Shown: positions 5,793 through 11,957 of the stretch, in pieces
How positions within the stretch are numbered: the first letter of the stretch is position 1
How the letters are laid out: the number at the start of each line of letters is the position of its first letter
Assembly (NCBI GenBank): GCA_948999435.1
Contig: CARJCM010000033.1
Coordinates: 1 to 14,698, forward strand
Length of the DNA stretch: 14,698 nt
DNA from: an uncultured Bacilli bacterium
GTDB lineage: Bacteria > Bacillota_I > Bacilli_A > RF39 > UBA660
Direction: 5' to 3'
The notes under the pieces: generated by a model
Database searches by the model: none
What the model saw: the letters and a program-made list of their open reading frames with translations, nothing else
Told to the model about the DNA's origin: nothing
Program-made: the position numbers and the translations under genes

Positions 5793-5831
5793 GAGTACTC
5801 AACAATGGAGTGTTAAGTATTCCCTTTTTTT
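5793..5831 (+). terminator. Hairpin 2: terminator of the toxin mRNA
   Basis: GAGTACTCAACA (5793-5804) pairs with TGTTAAGTATTC (5811-5822) around ATGGAG, followed by CC and seven T. It shares ACTCAA/TTAAGT arms and the same C-A mismatch position with hairpin 1. Confidence 0.75.
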
Positions 5832-5859
5832 ATTTTATGCAAGTTTCCTTGACACATTC

Positions 5860-5888
5860 ATAATATCATAAAAATGACTTTTTTACAA
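5860..5888 (-). promoter_or_regulatory. Promoter of the antisense RNA
   Basis: Read leftward, TTGTAA (5888-5883) and TATTAT (5865-5860) are 17 bases apart with TGA directly before the -10, the same design as the toxin promoter on the other strand. Confidence 0.65.
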
Positions 5889-5960
5889 GTAGGCTTCTAT
5901 ATTAAATAAAAAGCTTAATTAATTGTCTATTTAAGTAAAATTAGCAGTAAACCTACTTTA

Positions 5961-5984
5961 AAGGCACTATTATTAGTGCTTTTT
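5961..5984 (+). terminator. Rightward terminator without an assigned gene
   Basis: AAGGCACTA (5961-5969) pairs with TAGTGCTTT (5974-5982) around TTAT, continuing into T. No gene on this strand ends nearby. It may stop readthrough from the toxin locus before the 6021 operon, or end a small RNA. The rest of 5832-6020 shows no further coding sequence. Confidence 0.55.
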
Positions 5985-5987
5985 GTG

Positions 5988-5996
5988 TGGTATAAT
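5988..5996 (+). promoter_or_regulatory. Extended -10 promoter of the 6021-8205 operon
   Basis: TGGTATAAT (TATAAT at 5991-5996) lies 24 bases before ATG 6021, with GAGGAGTGAGG between. The -35 is weak. Confidence 0.6.
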
Positions 5997-6020
5997 CTAA
6001 ATATTAGAGGAGTGAGGTTA

Positions 6021-6464
6021 ATGAAAAAACATTGGAAAGAAATATTATTTGTTTTAATTGTTATTGTTTGTATAGGTTATATTTTCTTAGATAGTAAAAG
6101 AGATGTAGCTTATCGTTTTAGAGGGGAATATAGAACTGAACCAGAAAATATAAGTGTTGATGTTTTTGTAATGAAAAATGGTAAGGGAGATTTACTTACT
6201 TATAATACAAATATTTTTTATTCAGAAACAGAAATTAAAGGAACATTACTATATTATTTAAAAAATAATGAAAAGCAAATATTTTTAGGTGGAAGTACAT
6301 TAAATAGTTTTTATACAACAGGAAAAAATAATCCTGAATATGGCGATTATTTAAATGAAATATTAGATAATGAGAACAATTTATATTTTGATTTGTGTCG
6401 TGATGTAGAATGTAAAGATGTTCTTACAACACTTAAACTTGAAAAATCTAAATTGTTTTATTAG
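6021..6464 (+). CDS. Unknown single-helix envelope protein
   Basis: The 147-residue product starts MKKHWKEILF with one membrane helix at about 7-23 and no cleavage site, so it is probably anchored with the rest outside. The outer part holds short beta strands (NISVDVFVMKNGKGDLLTY, TEIKGTLLYYLKN, KQIFLGGSTLNSFY) and two cysteines close together near the end (DLCRDVECKD) that could form a disulfide. The family is not recognised. I chose ATG 6021 over an upstream in-frame ATG at 5976 because of the GAGGAGTGAGG site and because the promoter lies between the two. It is the first gene of a three-gene envelope operon; the next begins eight bases after the stop. Confidence 0.72.
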   Translation: MKKHWKEILFVLIVIVCIGYIFLDSKRDVAYRFRGEYRTEPENISVDVFVMKNGKGDLLTYNTNIFYSETEIKGTLLYYLKNNEKQIFLGGSTLNSFYTTGKNNPEYGDYLNEILDNENNLYFDLCRDVECKDVLTTLKLEKSKLFY

Positions 6465-6472
6465 AGGTTTAT

Positions 6473-6928
6473 ATGAAAAAATGGTTAAAAAATATTGCCT
6501 TTATTCTTTTATTAGTTTTAATAGCTATAATTGTTTGGTTTGCGTTTAATAATGAGAATAGTAAATATGAAAAAAAGGAATATCCTATTGATGGTGTATC
6601 AATGAGTATAAAAGAGGGAACTCTAACTAATACTGGAGTAACATTGATTTTAAAAAATGATAGTAATATTGATGTTTCTTATGGTAATCCGTATATAATT
6701 AAAATAAAAAAAGAAGATAAGTGGCAAAATATAGAAAATGATTTACATTTCAATTTACCAGCTTTTAGTTTAAAATCTAAGACATCTAAAGAGATTTCTC
6801 TAAATTGGGAAATAGGGTACGGAAAATTAGAAAAAGGAGAGTATCGAATTATTAAAAATTTTGATTATGAAAAGGGAAAAGATAGATACGAAAGTTTTTC
6901 TGTTTATGTTGAGTTTAGTATAGAGTAA
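6473..6928 (+). CDS. Anchored Ig-like (Big_14-type) domain protein
   Basis: This 151-residue protein has one N-terminal helix (about 7-25) and an extracytoplasmic domain with the sequence pattern of the Big_14 bacterial Ig-like family: SMSIKEGTLTNTGVTLILKN, then DVSYGNPYIIKIKKEDKWQN, a LPAFSLKSKTSKEISLNW strand region, and the closing YGKLEKGEYRIIKNF (about 116-130). Such domains are found in lipoproteins and next to envelope-stress or antibiotic-sensing genes; a specific role is unknown. The ribosome site is AGAGG at the end of the upstream gene, close to the start, so coupling to that gene is likely. The next gene starts 14 bases after the stop. Confidence 0.78.
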   Translation: MKKWLKNIAFILLLVLIAIIVWFAFNNENSKYEKKEYPIDGVSMSIKEGTLTNTGVTLILKNDSNIDVSYGNPYIIKIKKEDKWQNIENDLHFNLPAFSLKSKTSKEISLNWEIGYGKLEKGEYRIIKNFDYEKGKDRYESFSVYVEFSIE

Positions 6929-6942
6929 TATAGGGGTAAATT

Positions 6943-8205
6943 ATGAAAGAGAAAATTAGTATTATTAGTTCAAGTTTATTTTATTTATTATCTGTATTAT
7001 TTATAGGGATATATTTATATATAGAGTTAATACCTAATATGGCTTTTGATACAACACAAAGAGTTTTTCATTTTTGTTTAATATGTTTATTTATATATTT
7101 AGGAAGTTTGTTATTATCTAAGTATTTAAAAAATAATAAACCTTTAAAAATAAGTTTATGGATATTCTTTATATTATATTTAATATTATTAATTACTTTA
7201 GTAGCGTTTGATTATTTTAGAGGAAATAGTTCATCAATTAATATTATTCCTTTTGATACTATTAGAGGATATGTAAAAGCTTTTTTAAATAGTTCAGCTA
7301 ATCTTAATATCATAGTTTATAATTTAGTGGGTAACATAGTTTGTCTTACACCTTTAGCTTTCTTTTTACCTATATTATTTAAAAAACAAAATAAATTTAA
7401 AATATTTTTAATTACAACAATAGGAATTACTTTAGGTATTGAGTTTTTACAATTAATTACTATGAGTGGGGCATTTGATGTTGATGATATTATTTTAAAT
7501 GTATTAGGTGCTTCTATAGCTTATTTAATACTAAATATAAAAGGTATAAAAGCTTTATTAAATAATATTTTCTTATTAGAAAAAAATAAATTGGATAAAA
7601 AAGACTGGATAAAAGTTATAGTTGTTATTGTTATATTTATAGTTATTATATTTTCACTTATAGTTATTAAAAATAATGATTTAAATAATAATTATAGTAT
7701 TGAATTTATTGATGAATCAACTACTTGCAAAGAGGGGCAAGAAAAGATTTATGAAAGTGAAAAATATATTTATTATTTTAATTGTTTAAAAAGTGATAAG
7801 GTTTATGTAAGATTTAATGGTAAAGACAAATATCTTCTTAAAGATATATTAAATAATAATCCTACTAAGTATGAGATAACCGAACATGATTTAGATTATC
7901 CTGGTATTGGAATTATTAAAGAAGCTAAAATGACAGAGCTTGTATTAACCGCTGATTTAGGTAATAAAGCATATAATTTTAAGCAAATTATTGAAAATGA
8001 AGATATTTGTAATCTTATATTAGATAAAAATTTTAGACAAAATGGAATATTAGAACAACATTTTTTTATTAAAGGTATAAAAGAGGGACGCACTATTATT
8101 GAATTAAAATATTATAATATTGAAACTAATGAAGAATTATATTTGAAAAAATATGAAATAATTATTGATAATAATTTAAAAGCAAGTTATAAAGAATTAA
8201 ATTAA
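6943..8205 (+). CDS. VanZ-family membrane protein with extra C-terminal outer domain
   Basis: The first 205 residues are a VanZ-type membrane domain: helices at about 8-28, 41-59, 70-90, 122-146, 152-172 and 183-200, with family motifs NIIPFDTIR (100-108), NLVGNIVCLTPLAFFLPILF (127-146), GIEFLQ (165-170) and FDVDDIILNVLGA (178-190). VanZ itself gives low-level teicoplanin resistance; the mechanism is not settled. Unlike typical VanZ proteins of 150-200 residues, this one has 420: after a basic linker, a seventh helix (223-243) carries about 175 residues outside, including YIYYFNCLKSDKVYVRFNGK and HFFIKGIKEGRTIIELKYYN. The latter resembles the beta-sandwich of chagasin-like (I42) inhibitors, which is inference. 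It ends the operon and is followed by a terminator. Confidence 0.85.
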   Translation: MKEKISIISSSLFYLLSVLFIGIYLYIELIPNMAFDTTQRVFHFCLICLFIYLGSLLLSKYLKNNKPLKISLWIFFILYLILLITLVAFDYFRGNSSSINIIPFDTIRGYVKAFLNSSANLNIIVYNLVGNIVCLTPLAFFLPILFKKQNKFKIFLITTIGITLGIEFLQLITMSGAFDVDDIILNVLGASIAYLILNIKGIKALLNNIFLLEKNKLDKKDWIKVIVVIVIFIVIIFSLIVIKNNDLNNNYSIEFIDESTTCKEGQEKIYESEKYIYYFNCLKSDKVYVRFNGKDKYLLKDILNNNPTKYEITEHDLDYPGIGIIKEAKMTELVLTADLGNKAYNFKQIIENEDICNLILDKNFRQNGILEQHFFIKGIKEGRTIIELKYYNIETNEELYLKKYEIIIDNNLKASYKELN

Positions 8206-8233
8206 AAAGTCAGACAAAAAGTTTGATTTTTTT
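8206..8233 (+). terminator. Terminator of the VanZ operon
   Basis: Right after the stop codon, AAGTCAGAC (8207-8215) pairs with GTTTGATTT (8221-8229), with two G-T pairs, around AAAAA, then a T run to 8233. Confidence 0.7.
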
Positions 8234-8283
8234 ATTTTAAAATTCTATTTTTTGCAAAAAATAAGAGGTAAAAGTATTATAAA

Positions 8284-8307
8284 ATAAAAAAAGTCCTAAA
8301 ATAGGAC
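8284..8307 (-). terminator. Terminator of tmRNA
   Basis: Leftward, GTCCTA (8307-8302) pairs with TAGGAC (8298-8293), then seven or more T on the minus strand. It lies 14 bases beyond the tmRNA CCA end. Confidence 0.8.
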
Positions 8308-8320
8308 GATTAATCAAATT

Positions 8321-8691
8321 TGGTGGAGTAGAGGAGAATCGAACTCCTGTCCAATATATTCTATTATAAAACATCTACAAGTTTAGCTTGATTTGTTTTT
8401 TGTTTTATTAATGGCTCAAGACCAACCTCTAATAAACTTAAGATTTATTAGTATTCTTTCTTTTATCTAAATCAAATAAAAGAATATATCTTATATTTAT
8501 GAACCTCTATTTAACCTATAAGCAAATTATATAGAAGCTTGCTATCTACTTATTATTAAGCAGCGAATGCCATATTGGCATTGAAAGCAAAAGAATTTTC
8601 ATTCTTGTCATTTAATTTTAATTATAGACTTAAGGCGTCACTTCCACTTGCAGTCTTATCTAGTTATACATGTCGATGCCTATGCTACCCC
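8321..8691 (-). ncRNA. ssrA: tmRNA (one-piece)
   Basis: The minus strand begins GGGGTAGCATAGG with ATCGACATG close behind and ends ACTCCACCA. The ends pair as acceptor stem (GGGGTAG with CTACTCC) and the T arm GGAGTTCGATTCTCC is intact; CCA is encoded. The length of 371 nt is usual. The tag reading frame runs from 8612 to 8559, NDKNENSFAFNANMAFAA, to which Ala from the tRNA part is added in front, and two TAA stops follow. With SmpB and EF-Tu it releases stalled ribosomes and tags the unfinished protein for proteolysis. The tag ends AFAA rather than the more common ALAA. The exact resume codon (AAT at 8612) is inferred from the frame. Confidence 0.93.
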
Positions 8692-8701
8692 ATGTGAGTA
8701 T

Positions 8702-8710
8702 ATTATAACA
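8702..8710 (-). promoter_or_regulatory. Extended -10 promoter of tmRNA
   Basis: Leftward TGTTATAAT (TATAAT at 8707-8702), ten bases before the tmRNA 5' end. A TTGACT further upstream is too far (22 bases) to be a standard -35. Confidence 0.6.
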
Positions 8711-8730
8711 TATGTTTTAGAAAAATAAAA

Positions 8731-8750
8731 GTCAACCTTGAATAGTTGAC
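8731..8750 (-). terminator. Terminator of the 9516-8750 gene pair
   Basis: GTCAAC (8750-8745 on the minus strand) pairs with GTTGAC (8736-8731) around eight bases, followed by TTTTATTTTT. The stem includes part of the stop codon of the gene at 8750. Confidence 0.7.
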
Positions 8751-9181
8751 TATTTTAATAAAGCTAGAGCTAATATTATTCCTATATTAAGTGTTCCATA
8801 TAGTAGAATAGCTATATTTATGTATCCCGCTCTTGGTAGTGATAGAGGAGCCTCTTCTTTTTTTACTAAAGCAAGTTTTGGTCCATTACCATGGATTGCT
8901 TGCATTTCAGCAGTTCTAGTTAAATCAGTTGAAGTTTGTTCTTTATTTGGATGTTCAGCACGATACATTTCTTCACCAGTTTTTATAGCACTTGAAAAGT
9001 TTTCACTTAATTTACCATCAGCATAGGGAACCATAACTCCTAATTCAAATTTTTTAACATTTGCTTGAGCGGCTTCTGTTAAATCAGTTGGTACTTCTTT
9101 ATTATCAATATTGTTAATTCCTTCAAAATAAAGTCTAGTACTATTAGCTATTTCGCCATTTGTGTAAATTCTTGAACTCAT
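8750..9181 (-). CDS. Unknown tail-anchored protein
   Basis: This 143-residue protein has no N-terminal signal but one strongly hydrophobic helix at the C-terminus (about 119-142, YINIAILLYGTLNIGIILAL) followed only by LLK. The soluble part, rich in Glu, Thr and Ala (VPTDLTEAAQANVKKFE; SSAIKTGEEMYRAEHPNKEQ; STDLTRTAEMQAIHG), would then face the cytoplasm, with a proline-containing linker (KKEEAPLSLPRAG) before the helix. Tail-anchored proteins are unusual in bacteria. The family is not recognised. Its ATG overlaps the stop of the upstream gene by four bases, with GGTGAT inside that gene as ribosome site, so the two are translationally coupled and probably act together. Confidence 0.72.
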   Translation of the reverse strand: MSSRIYTNGEIANSTRLYFEGINNIDNKEVPTDLTEAAQANVKKFELGVMVPYADGKLSENFSSAIKTGEEMYRAEHPNKEQTSTDLTRTAEMQAIHGNGPKLALVKKEEAPLSLPRAGYINIAILLYGTLNIGIILALALLK

Positions 9182-9516
9182 GCTATATCACCACTTTCTA
9201 AATTTTTAGGAGTAAAGATATTATCGAAGGCATGCTCATTTATAAAGTCTGTAACATCTCCTAAATTCATACAATCTTTGTTAAATTTTATTACTTCCAT
9301 AAATTTTTTACTATCATAATTCCAAACATGACCAGGCAATGTACGTAAATCAAATGTTATAGTTTCTTGAGCTATTACCGCATCATTAATTCTATATGTT
9401 AAAACATTATCCTCACATGTTAATCCTTGTAAATTGGGATAAAATTCTTGGTTTTGACGGAAGATAAAATCATTTATATTAATTATTTTACTTTTATTTA
9501 AATCTGTATCATACAT
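9178..9516 (-). CDS. Unknown soluble protein paired with the tail-anchored protein
   Basis: The 112-residue product (MYDTDLNKSKIININDFIF...) has no membrane segment or recognised motif. It shows alternating strands (NVLTYRINDAVIAQETITFDL, about 37-57, split by turns), a short aromatic segment (PGHVWNYDSKKF), and a helical end (VTDFINEHAFDNIF). GAGAGG lies about 12 bases before the ATG at 9516, a long spacing. It is the first gene of a coupled pair and is divergent from sufB with a gap of about 108 bases. Conservation of this pair next to tmRNA or sufB in relatives would be informative. Confidence 0.68.
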   Translation of the reverse strand: MYDTDLNKSKIININDFIFRQNQEFYPNLQGLTCEDNVLTYRINDAVIAQETITFDLRTLPGHVWNYDSKKFMEVIKFNKDCMNLGDVTDFINEHAFDNIFTPKNLESGDIA

Positions 9517-9602
9517 AGTATTTAATCGCCTCTCTATACTTTATTTAATTGTATCAAAAAACTTTCAAAAAAACAACACTAAACAAACTAAAAATTATGT
9601 AG

Positions 9603-9608
9603 TATAAT
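9603..9608 (+). promoter_or_regulatory. -10 box of sufB
   Basis: TATAAT 17 bases before ATG 9625. It covers an upstream in-frame ATG (9607), which therefore cannot be the start. The gap 9517-9602 also holds TGATACAAT on the minus strand (9556-9548) as a possible promoter of the divergent pair. Confidence 0.5.
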
Positions 9609-9624
9609 GAATTTGGGGATTATT

Positions 9625-10920
9625 ATGAAAAAAATAGATAAAAAATATGTAATAGAGCTTAGTAAAAAGAAAAATGAGCCTAAATGGATGTTAGATTTTA
9701 GACTAAATTCTTTAAAAGTTTTTAATGATTTTGAAAATCCTGACTTTGGACCTGAGTTAAATATAGATTTTGATAAAATTGTTTATTATAAAGATAATAA
9801 AAATAAAATGACTGATAATTGGGATAAAGTAGAAGATAATGTGCGAGATACTTTTTGCGATTTAGGAGTTATTAAAGCAGAACAAGATTATTTATATGGT
9901 GTGACTAATCAGTATGAAAGTGAAGTAGTATATCATAGTATTAAAGATAAAAATAGTGATGTAATATTTACTAGTACAGATGATGCTTTACAAAAATATC
10001 CCGATTTGTTTCAAAAATATTTTAACAATTTGGTTAAATATAATGAGAATAAGTATACTGCTTTAAATGGGGCATTTTGGAGTGGTGGTTCTTTTATTTA
10101 TATTCCAAAACATACAAAACTTGATAGACCTTTACAAAGCTATTTTCGAATTGATACGGAAAATCTAGGACAGTTTGAAAGAACAATTATTATTGTTGAT
10201 GATTATGCAGAAGTAGAATATATTGAAGGATGTACTGCGAAGAGTTATTCTTCTACAAGTTTACATGCAGGAGTTGTAGAAATATACGTTGGTAAACATG
10301 CAAAATGTAAGTATTCAACTATTCAAAATTGGAGCACTGATGTTTATAATTTAGTTACTAAAAGAGCTATTGTGGAAGAAAATGGTACAATGGAATGGAT
10401 AGATGGTAATGTGGGGTCAGGCATCACAATGAAATATCCAGCATGTATTTTAAAAGGAGATAATGCTGTAGGTAATTCTATTAGTATTGCTTATGCTAAT
10501 AAAGGACAAGTGTTAGATGCAGGAGCAAAAATGATTCATTTAGGAAAAAATACTAAAAGTAATATTGTTTCAAAATCTATCGCATTAAATGGAGGAATTA
10601 GTAATTATAGAGGAACAACTAAGATTACTAAAAATGCAACTAATTCTAAAGCAACAATTAAATGTGATACAATTATTTTAGATGATATAAGTAAAAGTGA
10701 TACAATACCTAATAATATTGTAAGTAATAATAGTTCAATGATAGAACATGAGGCAACAATATCAAAGGTAAGTAAAGAAAAATTATTTTATTTAATGAGT
10801 AAAGGTCTTAGTGAAGATATAGCTAAAGAATTATTAATTATGGGATTTATAAGTGATTTTAAAAAAGAACTGCCTTTAGAATATGCGGTGGAACTTAATA
10901 GATTGTTAAAAAGTTATTAA
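9625..10920 (+). CDS. sufB: SufB, iron-sulfur cluster scaffold protein
   Basis: SufB forms with SufC and SufD the scaffold on which the SUF pathway builds Fe-S clusters in the cytosol. The 431-residue product carries the family landmarks: YLYGVTNQYESEVVYHSI (89-106), LNGAFWSGGSFIYIPKH (147-163), a central beta-helix region including YIEGCTAKSYSSTSLHAGVVEIYV (with Cys203), NYRGTTKI (327-334), and CDTIILDDISKSDTIP (347-362) with the conserved Cys347 thought to hold the nascent cluster, then IEHEATISKVS and the C-terminal FYLMSKGLSEDIAKELLIMGF. It is about 35 residues shorter than usual, mainly at the N-terminus. TTGGGGA precedes ATG 9625. In many Firmicutes sufB follows sufC, D, S and U; here it is alone, divergent from unknown genes. 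Confidence 0.93.
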   Translation: MKKIDKKYVIELSKKKNEPKWMLDFRLNSLKVFNDFENPDFGPELNIDFDKIVYYKDNKNKMTDNWDKVEDNVRDTFCDLGVIKAEQDYLYGVTNQYESEVVYHSIKDKNSDVIFTSTDDALQKYPDLFQKYFNNLVKYNENKYTALNGAFWSGGSFIYIPKHTKLDRPLQSYFRIDTENLGQFERTIIIVDDYAEVEYIEGCTAKSYSSTSLHAGVVEIYVGKHAKCKYSTIQNWSTDVYNLVTKRAIVEENGTMEWIDGNVGSGITMKYPACILKGDNAVGNSISIAYANKGQVLDAGAKMIHLGKNTKSNIVSKSIALNGGISNYRGTTKITKNATNSKATIKCDTIILDDISKSDTIPNNIVSNNSSMIEHEATISKVSKEKLFYLMSKGLSEDIAKELLIMGFISDFKKELPLEYAVELNRLLKSY

Positions 10921-10941
10921 TTTAAAAAAAATTTAATTTTA

Positions 10942-11037
10942 CAGATTTTGTTATTTCTGCTAGACAGATTTTAATTGTTTGGCTTAGCAGATTTTGTCTG
11001 TTTAGCTAGACAGATTTTGATAGTTTGGTTTTTGACA
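10942..11037 (+). repeat. Four 23-bp direct repeats upstream of the SSB-paralogue promoter
   Basis: CAGATTTT recurs at 10942, 10965, 10988 and 11011, exactly 23 bases apart. The wider unit is CTAGACAGATTTT followed by a variable TT-rich part and GTTTGG. A partial fifth element (GACAG at 11034) runs into the -35 box at 11032-11037. Junctions form small dyads such as TCTG-CTAGA-CAGA. The array has no coding capacity and sits exactly where an activator or repressor would bind. Confidence 0.85.
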
Positions 11038-11060
11038 GGTAAAAATAAAAGTGTTATGTT
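11032..11060 (+). promoter_or_regulatory. Strong promoter of the SSB-paralogue gene
   Basis: Consensus TTGACA (11032-11037), a 17-base spacer ending TGT, and TATGTT (11055-11060). AAAGGAGGAATT before the ATG completes a high-output start. Confidence 0.78.
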
Positions 11061-11086
11061 CTTCCTAGAAAGGAGGAATTATACGC

Positions 11087-11419
11087 ATGAATAATGTTAC
11101 TTTAGTTGGTAGATTAACTGGAGAACCAGAAATAAAGGAACTAAATGATGGTACATTTAGAACATTAATTACAGTTGCAGTATCTAGGGATTATCGTAAT
11201 CTTGAAGGTGAGAGAGAAGCAGATTTTGTTAAATGTGTTTTATGGAATGGGATTGCTAGTGCTACTAAAGATTATTGTCATAAAGGTGATATTGTTGGTA
11301 TTAAAGGTAAGCTTCAATCTAGAATATACGAAAATAATGATAACGAAAAAAAGCATATTTTAGAAGTTTTAGTTGAAAAAATTACATTTATTAGTTCAAA
11401 TCAGCCTAAAAACGCTTGA
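11087..11419 (+). CDS. Single-stranded DNA-binding protein paralogue without C-terminal tail
   Basis: The 110-residue product is a bare OB fold of the SSB type: MNNVTLVGRLTGEPEIKELND at the start, FRTLITVAVSRDYRN (about 24-38), ADFVKCVLWNGIASATKDYCHKGD (45-68), VGIKGKLQSRIYE, and a final strand ILEVLVEKITFI. It ends at SSNQPKNA, without the glycine-rich linker and acidic D-D-D-I-P-F tip that the main SSB uses to recruit repair and replication enzymes. B. subtilis SsbB (about 113 residues, active in natural transformation) is shortened in the same way, so this is more likely a second, specialised SSB than the replicative one. A near-ideal ribosome site precedes ATG 11087. The upstream repeats suggest tight control; the stop is TGA. 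Confidence 0.88.
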   Translation: MNNVTLVGRLTGEPEIKELNDGTFRTLITVAVSRDYRNLEGEREADFVKCVLWNGIASATKDYCHKGDIVGIKGKLQSRIYENNDNEKKHILEVLVEKITFISSNQPKNA

Positions 11420-11458
11420 AATTTTACTCAATATACTTGATAATTAATAAAAATTAGT

Positions 11459-11473
11459 TGGTAATTTTTACCA
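11459..11473. promoter_or_regulatory. Palindrome, possible operator of the XRE gene
   Basis: TGGTAA-TTT-TTACCA is a perfect dyad with no T run after it, 37 bases before the -10 box of the XRE gene. It could be an autoregulatory site; no test of binding is possible here. Confidence 0.4.
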
Positions 11474-11509
11474 TAGGTGGAAAAATAACAAATGAGTAGC
11501 AACAGAAGT

Positions 11510-11515
11510 TATAAT
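11510..11515 (+). promoter_or_regulatory. -10 box of the XRE gene
   Basis: TATAAT 27 bases before ATG 11543, preceded by a poor -35. It lies inside the longer reading frame from 11492 and so argues for the shorter start. Confidence 0.45.
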
Positions 11516-11542
11516 CTTATCTTAGAGAACGAGGGTGATGGG

Positions 11543-11902
11543 ATGTTAAACGGCAGCAGACTAAGAGAGGTTAGAAAAGCTAAAGGTTTAACTCAAGGAG
11601 AGTTGGGAGATTTGATTGGCGTTGGAAAATCAGCGATATGCTGTTATGAAAAAGAAACAAGAAATCCCACTCTAGAAGCAGTACTTGAAATGATACATGT
11701 TTTTGGAGTGTCTGCTGATTATCTTTTGGGTGCAGATTTTTTGGTCCAAACTATCGATAAAGATGGTAATGAAATTTATGTTGCTATGACAAAAGAGGAA
11801 ATTGTATTTATTGAAGAGCTCAAGAAAAACAAAATGGTTTATGATATTTTACTTCATGATCCTAAACGGGGAGCAGATTTAGTAAAAAAGGAAATTGGCT
11901 AA
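11543..11902 (+). CDS. XRE-family transcriptional regulator
   Basis: The 119-residue product has a complete XRE helix-turn-helix at residues 3-62: SRLREVRKAKGLTQGELGDL, then VGKSAICCYEKETRNPTLEA and the closing VFGVSADYLLGAD, a common Firmicutes signature. About 55 residues follow, including YVAMTKEEIVFIEELKKNK and a short helical end, perhaps for dimerisation. I chose ATG 11543 (after GAGGGTGAT) over ATG 11492, since the domain begins there and a -10 box lies between; the longer form of 136 residues remains possible. The coding DNA is less AT-rich than its neighbours, a possible sign of different origin. It follows the SSB paralogue and might control it, but this is only proximity. Confidence 0.85.
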   Translation: MLNGSRLREVRKAKGLTQGELGDLIGVGKSAICCYEKETRNPTLEAVLEMIHVFGVSADYLLGADFLVQTIDKDGNEIYVAMTKEEIVFIEELKKNKMVYDILLHDPKRGADLVKKEIG

Positions 11903-11957
11903 CAAATGTGTTAGTGAATTTTTTTTTGCATATATATTTTTTAGGTGGAAAAATTTT

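Larger units (their letters stand above)
5738..5853 (-). ncRNA. Predicted antisense RNA (antitoxin) of about 115 nt
   Basis: A leftward promoter at 5888-5860 predicts a start near 5853. The first strong terminator met in this direction is the hairpin at 5777-5743, followed by TTTTCTCTTATT. The RNA would be complementary to about 95 bases of the 3' untranslated part of the toxin mRNA, which should end near 5831. It contains no credible ORF. This tail-to-tail overlap is the arrangement of txpA/RatA and bsrG/SR4, where pairing leads to RNase III cleavage. Existence and ends are predicted from promoter and hairpins only. Confidence 0.6.

Noticed and set aside
5849..5874. Plus-strand promoter at TTGACA 5849
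   Set aside because: No -10-like hexamer lies 16-18 bases downstream; the match is likely chance inside the antisense RNA's first bases.
7896..8093. Minus-strand ORF of 65 codons
   Set aside because: Antisense shadow within the VanZ gene, no ribosome site.
8820..9026. Plus-strand ORF of 68 codons
   Set aside because: Antisense shadow within the tail-anchored gene.
10942..11037. CRISPR array
   Set aside because: The 23-base period covers repeat plus variable part; there are no spacers of 30 or more bases and no cas genes.
11175..11363. Plus-strand ORF of 62 codons
   Set aside because: Second frame within the SSB gene, no ribosome site.
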